A stretch of DNA of 64,000 nt from contig NZ_CP012099.1 in the NCBI RefSeq assembly GCF_001182785.1, forward strand, positions 1,548,501 through 1,612,500, read 5' to 3'. Within the stretch, counting starts at the first letter, position 1, and each line of letters starts with the position of its first letter. Source of the DNA: Bacillus thuringiensis (GTDB lineage Bacteria > Bacillota > Bacilli > Bacillales > Bacillaceae_G). A program made the position numbers and the translations under genes. The notes beneath the pieces were generated by a model. It worked only from the letters and a program-made list of their open reading frames with translations. It had not been told where the DNA came from and did no database searches. This document shows positions 34,901 to 46,900 of this stretch, piece after piece.

Positions 34901-37900
34901 CGATATTATTAATGTTATTTTGTGGCGGTATAGAGACTACGCTTACTTGGAACGTAACAATAATCGTATTATTTGGAAGAGTTATATCAAGATTGATACC
35001 GGTAATTGGATTTTCGTTAGGTCTTGGTACGCCATCTACAAGAATGCTATTTGGAACGAATGTGGTGCCAGCAGCAATTGCGTCAAGTAGAAGCGTATTT
35101 GTAATAGGTATTGTACCAGCGTTTGTAACTGCGACTGTATATGTGATGATTTGACCGATACGTGTAATGGATCTATTGGCGGATTTAATGGCGCTAACAT
35201 TTGCCGTCCGCACTTCAGTATTTACTGCATTTGATAACGATCTACGCTGAATAATTGGAGAACTAGGTTCAATTTGGTATTCGTACGAAGTGTCTGAAAT
35301 ATTAATGACTGTATTGCCCTCTGGTATATTTGTAAGTTGTACTTGGAATGAAAGAGTGACTGTTTCATCTGGTTGTATCGTGCCGAGAGTTACGCCATTC
35401 TCTGGGTTCGCACCAGGCTGAATGACATTATTTATTGCTAAGCTATCTTCAATGAATATAGTACCTTCCGGAATGTTATCAATGAACACGGTATTGTTAG
35501 CTGGAACGGTTCCTATATTTTGTAGTGTATTTGTGTAGGTAATAATTTGCCCGATTGATACGAAAGTTACATCCGCGCTTTTAACAGAAATAATATTTGC
35601 GTTTTGAAGTGATGTTGTAACAATGTTAGAATTTGCAGAGCGATTTACTGGTGGGGCTGTAGGGATACTTACATATTGGTAAGTTGCTGAAGATTGATTT
35701 ACAATTTCGGTTTCAGTAGGTGGATTATTTGTTTGCACTTGAAATAGTATCGTTTTGGAACTGTTTGCTGGAATTGTTCCAATTGGTATTCCGTTTTCAG
35801 GATTTACACCTGGCTGAAGGACACCGTTAATTGTGACACTATCGGGAACGAATGTAGTCCCAGTTGGAATAGAATCTGTGAAATTAATATTTATTGCGTC
35901 AACATTACCGATATTTTTCACTTCAGAAATATAAAGTATAGTTCCACCGATATCTACAGTTGTTGGATTGGATGTTTTTGTAATTGTCAATTGTGCTTGC
36001 ACGAAATTTGTAATGACGATATTACTAGTAGATGTTTCACTAATAGGCGGTTGCCCTGGGTCTGGTTGGATTGTATATGTTGTATTGGATTGATTTGTAA
36101 TCGATTCTTGCGAGAATGAATCGTTAATAAGAATTTGGAACGAAATAAGATGAGTAGCGTTTGCTACTAGGGTAGGCAAAGTAACACCTACATTTGGATT
36201 GGCACCAAGTATAGTTGTTCCGTTAAGTGTAAAACTATTTTCTACGAATGTAGTATTTTGGGGAATAGTATCTGAAAATATGAGATTAGTAGCTGGAATA
36301 TTTCCGGTATTTTCTAGTGTTATCGTATAAGTCAAAATATCACCTGTTGTTGCTTGTTGTGCATTGACTCCTTTTAAAGAAAGGATAGTCGCATCTGAAA
36401 TTTGTGTGAAAGCGGGATTAGACGTAATTGTTCGAGAGATGATAGGAGCAGTTGGATCGGCGATAAAAGTGTAGTCAATACGGGCTGTATTAGAAATTGG
36501 GTTCACGCTTGGAATAGATTGAACGATAACCTGGAATGTTACAGTGACGATTTCTGACGGTGCGATGGGGTTTACTGGTATTCCTATGTTAGGATCAGCA
36601 CCTGGAACGGAAACGTTATTAATAGTTACGCTATTCGGAATAAATGCAGTTCCTTCTGGGACCAAATCTGTTAAAGTAACTGTATTTGCAGTAGTATTTC
36701 CGTTATTTTGAACGACTACTGTGTAAGTGATTGTACCGTCAGTAGATTGTACGAGAGAATCTGTACTTTTAATTGCGGATAATGATGCATCAACAACAGC
36801 TGTATTAACTGTATTAGATGAGGATGTTGCTGTAACAGGAGGTTGACTTGGATCGACAATATACGTGTAACTTGTAAGTGCTTGATTTATAATCGCTCCT
36901 TGCGGTGGAATAGAACTTGCAAGAAATTGGAACGTAATAGTAGCGGAATCACCTGGTGCGATAATACCAACTGGAATACCAAGAGTTGGACTTGCATCTG
37001 GAAGTGAAATCCCGTTGAGCGTAACACTATTTGGAACAAATAATGCTCCTTCAGGAACTCCGTTAATGAGTAATACAGAGTTTGCAGGGAAGTTTCCAGT
37101 ATTCGTTAATGTTGCTGTATACGTAATTATATCCCCGATAGATACGATTGTTCGATTTGCTTGTAAAACAGTTGTAACAGTTGCGTTATTAATTTGTGTT
37201 GAAGCGCTATTAGAATTTATCGTGCCTGTAACAGGAGAAGAGGCCGGATCAACGATGAATGCGTATTGAATAGATGCTACGTTTGTAATTGGATTTGAAG
37301 GTGGAGTTGATGTAACTATGACTTGGAAAGTAACGGTTAAGGAACTACCTGCACTAACTGTTCCGACATTAACTCCATTATTTGGATTTGCGCCTGGAAT
37401 GGTACTTCCATTTACAGCAAAACTATTTTCAACAAAGGTCGTACCTGCTGGAACCATGTCTGAGAAATTTACATTCGTTGCATTTGTATTGCCGCTATTT
37501 TGAATCAAAACTGTATAAGTGATCGTATCTCCAATATTTGCAAAGGCTGTATTAGCAGTTTTTACAGCTGAAAGTATTGCTGAATTAATAGAGGTAACGA
37601 AGACGTTCGTTTCCACATTGCCAGGTTGAGCCTGTAATGCATTGCCTACGTTATATTGGAAGTTAACAAATCCTAAGTTTTGGAGTTCAGGTGTGAACGT
37701 TGTTGGATTACTTACGATTTGTACTTGGAATATGATTGTAACAGTTTGATTTGGATTGATTGTATTTATGCCAACACCGTCAATGATAGAAGCCGATGGT
37801 AATGGAGTGCCATCAACAACAACTGATCCTGCAACAAATTGTGTCCACGATGGTATAGGGTCTGAAAAAATAGCGTTGTTAGCAGGAATATTGCCTGTGT

Positions 37901-40900
37901 TCCTAATAGTCGTTGTATACGTAATCGTATCACCGATCGTTGCAAATGTTTTATCTCCTATTTTAGTAGTGTTTAAAATTGCACTTTCAATTTGTGTTGA
38001 AACGCTATTAGAAGCAATGTTTTTTGAAACTGGAGGATTAGCTGGATTAACGATATGCTGGAAGCTAACGCTAGCTTGATTAGTAATTGGATTTATAGGT
38101 AGAATTTCATTGGCATTAATGTGAAATGCTACGATTACAGACTGGTTTGGCGCGATATCACCAATTGGAACGCCTGTAATGATATTTGCATTTGGGATGC
38201 TAGTTCCGTTCAGTGTAAAACTATTCGGTTCAAATGAAGTTCCGTCTGGAATAAGGTCGGTAAAAATAACATTTGATGCACTAACATTGCCGCTATTTGT
38301 AATTGTAACGGTGTAGGTAATATCCTGCCCGATATCTGCCGTAGATACATTTGAATTTTTTTGTGCAGTAAGGATAGCGCTATTAATTTGTGTGGTCGTT
38401 GTATTAGATTGATTGGACGTTGTAATAGATGGTTGGCTAGGATCAACGACATAATGATATGTGATAGAAGCAGAATTGGAAATAGAATTAAGTGTAGGAA
38501 GTGTGGTAACAGTTGCTTGGAATGTGACGATTGCCGCATTACCGCCGTTAATGAAACCAATATTTACACCAGTAGATAAATCCACGTTTGGAATGGTTTG
38601 CCCATTAACTGTGAAACTATTTGAAACAAAAGTTAAATTGCTATCAAGTATATCGATAACGGTAACATCAGTTGCGGTCACATTCCCGGTATTAGGGAGG
38701 TTAAGTGTAAATGTTATTGTATTACCAATATCCGCAAAAGTAAGGTCTGCTGTTTTTGTGCTAATAATAGTTGCGGTGTTTATTTGAAGAAGTGTAGTGT
38801 TGGAAGTAGCTGCACTTGAAATGGGAGGATTAACAGGATCAACAGTAAACTCATACGTCGTTGCTGCTGTATTTGGTGCAGGATTAATAGGTGGGATGCT
38901 GTTCACTGTAACTTGAAAGACGATACTATATATTTCATTTGGTGGAAGTGTTGCAAGTAATACACCTGTATTTGGATTCGCATTCGGTTGTAAAACGCCA
39001 TCGACCGTTAATGTGTTAGGAACAAATGTGAGTCCACTTGGTAATGCATCTGTGAATACTATATTAGTTGCATCGGTATTGCCTATATTGGTAATAGAAG
39101 TAGTATAAAAAGCAGTTTGCCCGATATCTGCAAAGGATACACTTTCATTTTTCGTCATAGATAATATTGCTTCTTTAATTTGTGTTGAAACAGGATTACT
39201 AATTGAAGTTTCTGCATCAGGTGGTGAGACTAATTGGTACGATGTTGATGAGAAATTTACAATTGGGTTTTGGGTTGGTAATGAGGTCACATTTACTTGG
39301 AATGAAACAGTTATTGTAGCCCCAGCTGTTATCGGCCCAATATTTACACCGTTTGTTGGATCCGCACCACTTTGAGGAATTCCATTAATAGAAAATGAAT
39401 TTGTAATAAATGTAGTTCCGCTCGGCATAGCATCTGTGAAAATAACATTTTGTGCGGAGGAATTTCCATTGTTTGTTAAAGTGACAGTATAAGTGAGTGT
39501 ATCTCCGATATGGCTAAAAGCTTTATCAACTTGTTTCGATGAAAGAATGGTAGCAGTATTAATTGTAGTAAACGTTGTGTTTGAAGTAACATTTCTTGAA
39601 ACAATCGGTGCATTTGGATCAGCGATAAATGTGTAAGAAGCATTAGCGGAATTGGCAATAGGATTTTGAACAGGGGTAGAAGTAGCGGTCACTTGAAATA
39701 CTATAGATATTGAGCTGTTAGGAGCAATTGATCCAATCGTTATGCCTGTATTAGGATTCAATCCAATTTGTGTGATTCCATTTATTGTAACGCTGTCAGT
39801 AATAAATGTTGTGCCATCTGGTATAAGGTCAGTGAAAGTAATATTCGTTGCATTTGTATTACCGCTATTCGTTAAAATTGTCGTATAGGTAATGGTATCG
39901 CCTAGTGTTACAAGCGTTTGATCGACCGATTTTACCATCGTTATCATAGCATCTAATACAGGGTTTGTAGCAATATTCGTTGAAGTAGAGGTAGTAGCAG
40001 GAGCGCTGTTAGGATCAACAGTATAAGAATATAAAATTGTGTCATTACCCATAATTGAACTGGAAGGGGGAACAGAAATAACATTTACTTGGAAAGTAAC
40101 AGTTACTGTTTCACCAGGAGCGATATTTGGTATGTTTACTCCAAGTGCTGGTTGCACACCAGACTGCTGAACACCATTGATTGTGACTGAATTTGGTATA
40201 AAGGTAGTGCTAGCTGGAATAGCGCTTGTGAAAGTAATATTCGTTGCGGCTGTATTTCCTGTATTGGTAATAGTAGTTGTATACGTAATCGTATCTCCAA
40301 CTGAAACTATAGATTTATCAGCACTTTTTTGGGTTGTTAAAATTGCACTATTAATAGTTGTCGAAACCGCATTAGATACATTCGTTTGTGATACGGCAGG
40401 TTGGCTAGGATCGACCACATGTGCAAATTGTACAGAACTAGAATTAGAAATTGGATTTATACTTGGAATGTTTGTAACAAGTACGTTGAGAGTAATCACG
40501 GCCGTTCCATTTGGGTTTATATTTCCAATCTGAATCCCGTTAGCTGTATTTCCGATTTGCTGTGTACCAGAATCGTTTGTAAGAGCTCCGGAAATAAATG
40601 TTGTTCCGTCAGGTAAAATATCTGTGAAAATTATATTTTGTGAAGTGACATTTCCAGGGTTACTTAATGTAATCGTATAAGAAATTGTATCGCCAATTGT
40701 TGCGAAAGTTTTATCTACAGATTTGATTGCCACAATTTCCCCAGAATTTATTTGTGTCGAAACGGGATTAGATGTCGTATTTCTTGAAACGAGTGGTAAA
40801 TTAGGTCCTGTCATAAATTGATAATCAATAGAAGCTCCGTTTACAACAGGTGAGTTTGGACCCCCAGGTCCAATTGTGAAAATTGGATTTGGAATGCTAA

Positions 40901-43900
40901 CTACTTGCACACGGAAGGTAACGTTTATAAAATCTCCTGCAATAATATCCCCAATTGGTATCCCATTCGCTGGATTTACCCCAGGTAATAAGACTCCGCC
41001 TACTCGAACGCTATCTGTTATAAATATTGTGTTATTTGGAATTGGATCTGTAAAAATGATATTCGTAGCAGTTGTGTTTCCTATATTATCCAATAAAACA
41101 GTGTACGTTAAAAATGAATTTCCAGGTGCTACGTCAGAAAATAGTCGATCTACACTTTTCGTTGCTTGAATAATTGCTTCATTTATTTGAACTAAAGTTG
41201 GATTACTAGTAGCGGTTTCTGTCACCGGCGGCTGGGTAGGATCCACAATAATCGAGTATGTCGTGCTAGATTGGTTCAACGTTGGGTTTGTAGCTGGTAT
41301 TGAGCCAACGATTGCTTGAAAGCTAATTGTTGTCGTTCCTCCAACTGGAATTGAGTCTAAAGAGATCCCGCTATCTGGTCTAAATCCAAGTTGTGGGATG
41401 GTATTAATTTGTACGCTATCGGGAATGAATGAAAGTTCAGGTGGTAATATATCGATAAAAACAGGTGTGTTTGCGGTAGTATTTCCGCTATTGGTGAGGG
41501 TAGTTGTATACGTAATTGTATCTCCAACAGCAGCAAAAGCACTGCTTGCAGTTTTTGTTGCGATAACAGAAGCAGTATTTACTTGTGTAAAAGTTTTATT
41601 AGATTTAATTGTTCGTAAAACTGGCGGTTCATTTATATCTACAATAAAGCTATATTGAAGCGATGATTTGTTCGGGATTGGATTAGGGTTTGGAAGTGTT
41701 GTAATGTTTACTTGAAAACTGAGTGTAGCAGATGCATTTGAATTCAAGTTACCAATATTGATACCGTTTTGTGGATTTGCATTCGGAACGGTTACACCAT
41801 TTATCTTAAAGCTATTTGAGATAAAGGTAGTACCGTTTGGAATTGTATCAGTAAAAGTAATGTTGTTCGCAATAGTATTTCCGGTGTTTGTAATAGATGA
41901 AGTGAATGTAATTGTATCACCAATTGTAGCGAAAGTTGTACTAGCGCTTTTATTTATTACTAAAGTAGCGTCAATAATTGGTGTAACTGTTGTATTTGTT
42001 ACGGTGCTACCAACAGCAGGAGATTGGTTTGGATTAACGGTATATTCATAATTTACAAGAGCATTATTTGTTAATGTGCCACTAGGTGGTATCGCTAAAA
42101 TTTGTGCTTGAAAAGTAATGAATACAGTATCTCCTGGCGAAATATCTGCCAAGTGAACACCAAGTGATGGATCTAATCCTGGTTGTGGAACATTATTGAT
42201 AGTTACGGAGTTTTGGATAAATGAAGCTCCTGCGCCAAGCCCATCTGTTAAAACAGTTGCACTAGCAGGGATATTACCTGTATTTGTTACTGCAATCGTA
42301 TAGGTAACAATATCACCAATTGCAGCTGTCGGTGTATTCACAGACTTAGTAGCGACAATAGTAGCGTTATTAATTTGAGTTGTTATTACGTTACTTAACG
42401 TATTGGCGGATGCTGGAGGTAAGTTAGGATCTACGACATACTGGTACGTTGTATTGCTTTGGTTCGGGATTGGATTTGGATTCGGGATAGAATTTACTTG
42501 TACTTGGAATGAGATAATCGTATTTGCATTCGGATTTATTGGGTCGATTGCAATTCCGCTTGCTGGATTGACATTAGGCAGTGTATTCCCGTTTACAGTA
42601 ACACTATTAGGGATGAACGATGTCCCATTTGGAATTACATCTGTAAATATTACATTTGATGCAAGTGTGTTCCCGTTATTCGTTAAAGTAGTCGTGTACG
42701 TAATAATATCATTTACGTTAGCAAACTGTTTATCTGCCGATTTAGTAGCGGCAATTGAGGCGTTATTAATAGTTGTCTGTACAGTGTTAGAAGCAACCAT
42801 CTGCATCACAGCAGGTTTGGATGGATCATACGTATATTGGAATGTTGTGCCTGATTGATTTGTAATTGGGTTTACAGCAGGGATAGTTGGTACAAAAACT
42901 TGGAATGCAACGGTGCTTGATGAACTCGCTCCTATCGTACCAATTGAAATGCCGTTAGCAGGATTTGCATTAGCTATAGGGACATTATTAATCGTTACAG
43001 TATTAGGAATGAAGAGGGTACCCGCTGGAATGATATCTGTAAATGTTACATTAGCAGCAGGGATATTCCCGTTATTCGTTAAAATAGTCGCATATAGTAT
43101 GACATCACCAATATCAGCGAAGTTTGTACTCGTTAGTTTTGTAGCAACAATATTAGCAGTATTAATTTGTGTAGTTACTATATTGCTAGCGGCGTTTCTA
43201 ACAAGAGCAGGTAAGTTTGGATCAGCGATAAAGCTATATTGAAGTGCAGCGCTGTTTTGAATTGGGTTTGGTGAAGGTAGCCCATTTGCACTTATTTGAA
43301 AAACAATCGTTGTAAAACCACCTGAAGGAATGGAGCCGACTTGAAGACCGGTACTAGGGTCTGCACCTAGTTGTAAAGCACCACCTATAAAAATACTATT
43401 TGGTACGATTGTGGTGCCATTAGGGATTATGTCGGTAACGATAACATTATTTGCTGTAGTATTGCCAAGATTAGCTAAAGAAATTGTATATGTGATTGGT
43501 TGCCCGACATCGGCGATAGTTAAATCTACTTCTTTGACAATCACTACATTTGCTAAATTAATTTGTGTACTTACAGTGTTACTTACAGATGTTTCTATAG
43601 TTGGTGGATCGCCCGGATTTAGAATAAAGCTATACTGTGTACTAGATGAATTTAATGTTGGGTTTTGTGTTGGTAAAGAGGTGACGGTTACTTGATAAGA
43701 GACAGTAAGTGAGCCATTAGCAGCAATGGAAGGTAGTGGAACACCTATATTTGGATCTGCGTTATTTTGAAGTACACCATTAATAAGAAAAGTGTTTGGA
43801 ATAAAGGTAGTACCGTCTGGATTCGTATCTACGAAAGTAGGGCTATCAGCAGAAACACTTCCTGCATTCGTCAAAGTAACAGTATAAGTTAATATATCCC

Positions 43901-46900
43901 CTACGGTAGCGAACGCTCGATCCACTGTTTTGGCTGAAATGACATTTGCATCGTTTACTTGAGTAAATGTAGTGGTTGAAGTAGTGTTCTTACTTACAGG
44001 TGAAGTGTTTGGATCAACGATAAAGTTATAGGAGATGGAAGCGCTATTTGAAATAGGGTTTGGATTTGGAATGCTAGTTATTACTACTTGGAATGAAGCT
44101 GTAATTGTAGTATTAGCATTGATGCTACCAATATTGATGCTAGCTGGTGTAACGCCTGGCTGAGTAACACTGTTAACTATAACGCTGTTTGGGACAAAGG
44201 CGGTTCCATTCGCAATTGAATCAGATAGTAATACATTGTTCGCTGCAACATTTCCATCGTTAGTAAGAGCAAAGGTGTAAGTTAATACATCGCCAACTTC
44301 CGCAAACGTTTTATCTACAGATTTATTAACATGGAGATTTGCTAGTCTAATTGTTGATGTAACAGAATTAGAATTTGCTGTTTTTGAAGTCGGTGGCAAA
44401 CTTGGATTTACAGTGTAAATATAAGAGGCGAAAGCGTTATTAATGATAGGATTTTGGGCAGTGATGTTAATGACTGTTACTTGAAAGGATAAGGTAAAAG
44501 TAGCTCCACCAGGAATTGTGCCGATAGGTAAAGCAACGAGAGAATCTACATTCTGCAAAACTCCGTTTAGTGTTACAGTACCAAGAGTCAATATCGTTCC
44601 GTTTGGAAGTGGATCTGTTAGTTGAACGTTATTAGCGGCTGCATTTCCGCTGTTTGTAATAAGGATTGTATAACTTATCGTTTCGCCAATTGTGGCAAAT
44701 TGTTTGTTAGTTGATTTTGTTAAAGTTAAATTCGCATTGTTAATTTGAGTGGAAACGAGATTAGAAGAAATGTTTTTTGTAACGGGAGATTGGCTAGGGT
44801 TGACGGTATATTGATAAGAAGCGCTTGATCCGTTAGATACGACATTTGACGCGGGTATTGTGTTTACTACTACTTGAAATGCAACATTTTTTATTGTGCC
44901 GCTTGGGATGGATCCAATGTTCACGCCGGTAGCGGGATTTGCGCCCACCTGTGTCGTGCCATCTATTGTTAAACTGTTTAGAACAAAAGTTGTTCCAGTA
45001 GGAATGATATCTGTAAAAATAACATTGTTCGCATTTGTATTACCTGTACCTGTAAAGGAAACGGTGTACGTTAGTGTATCACCAATATCTGCGAAATTTT
45101 TATCTACTGCTTTTGCCATTGTTACAGTAGCGTTATTCACTTGAGTAGATACGATATTGGTCGTATCAGTCCCACTTACTGCAGGTTGATTTGGTACAGG
45201 AATGTATTGATATGTTGTTGTACCACTATTTAATATTGGATTTGTTTGGGGGGTAGAAGGAACGAATACTTGAAATGAAATAGTAGTAGTAGAATTTGCG
45301 GCAATTGATCCAATTGATATACCATTAGCGGGATTTGCGCCAGCTTGAGTAACTCCGTTCACAGTTACACTCCCTGGAATGAAAGTAGTCCCGCTAGGAA
45401 TCGGATCCGTATATATAACATTTGTTGCAGCGATATTTCCTATATTAGCTAAGGCAATACTGTAAGTTAATGTTTCACCAATATCGGTAAAAAGTTTGTT
45501 GACTGATTTTGTTCCATTAATATCTGCCAGGTTAATTTGTGTTCCAGCAGAATTGCTTGTTGCAAGACCGTTAAAGGTTGTTCCTCCGGCGATTGGTGTA
45601 TATTGAAATGTAATATTCGCAGTGTTAGAGATAGGATTTTGACTTGGAAGAGAAACGACAGTAGCTTGGAAGGTTACTGTGCGAGAAGTACCATTATTAA
45701 TTGTTCCAAGAGATATACCAGCCGCGGGATTTGCATTTGTTTGTGGTACGTTATCTACTGTTACAGTGCCGGGTATAAAAGAAGTACCGTTAGGGAGACT
45801 ATCTATAAAAATAGCGTTATTGGCAGGAAGAAGCCCGGTGTTAGGGATAGTAACTGTATAAGTGAGAATATCTCCAATTGCAGCAACGCTTTTATTCACG
45901 CTTTTCGTTGCTTGAATATTTGGGGAGTTTATATTAATTTGTAAGCCGACTGTATTTAACATATATGCATCTCCGTTAGTAGTTAAACGGATTGCGGCGG
46001 ATACTTGTGAGTTTGTTAAATAAGAGGAAATGTCAATGGAAGTAATGTCCCAGCCCTGTCTTCCTGCGGAGATGTTTGTACTTGTAGAAGCACTTTGATT
46101 TCGCGTTCCAAATGTCCCTGTTGTATCTAAGTTCCCTGCAGCATTATTAACTTGAGAACCGAAGAAATTATTTATAGCATTGTTTGGTCCGGATAAAGCA
46201 TTTAATGAACTGAAATTTGGTCCAAATAAAGCTTGATCCCCGGTTAAATCTGCATCTCCTTCCGTAGAACTTAAAAATAATCTCCCGCTTACTGGTCCTC
46301 CGGAAGGTGTTAAAAATCCAGAAACAGATACATCGGCACTACCAGTTTCTGCAGAAACACGGTTACCCGCTACATAAATGGTTAAGTTTCTTGCTGGCAA
46401 TGTGCCGTTTTGATAAGCGACGATAAGCGTCCATCCAGCCGAATTAATTGTTCCATTAGAAGCATCTATAGGATCTACAAGTCCAGGAACCGATCCTGTA
46501 GTATAGGAACCAGAACCTCCCGCTTGAATAAGAGTTGTTACGTCTGCCGAACGAGTGTAAAAGCCAAATGTAATAGAGTTTGAAACAAATGTTTGATTTG
46601 AAGCCGTAACAGCTGAAGGAGTAATCGAGTATGTTGAAACAGGTGTTGAAAAAGAAACTGGGTTTCCTAATACACTCGTAATGTTTTGATCACGAGATAA
46701 ATAGTTTCCACCCCAAACGAGTTCGGCGTAAAGAATAGTACTACCAGCAGGGATATTTAAAATAGCGGTAGAACTATTTTGTGTATAGTTTAACGTTGTA
46801 CCAGCAGGAAAAGTAGGTACTTGTAAAGCAGTATTCGTAGTTGCGAATGCACCAATTGCCCCGATTGTACCAGCACGGTTTTGATTACTAATTTTACTTA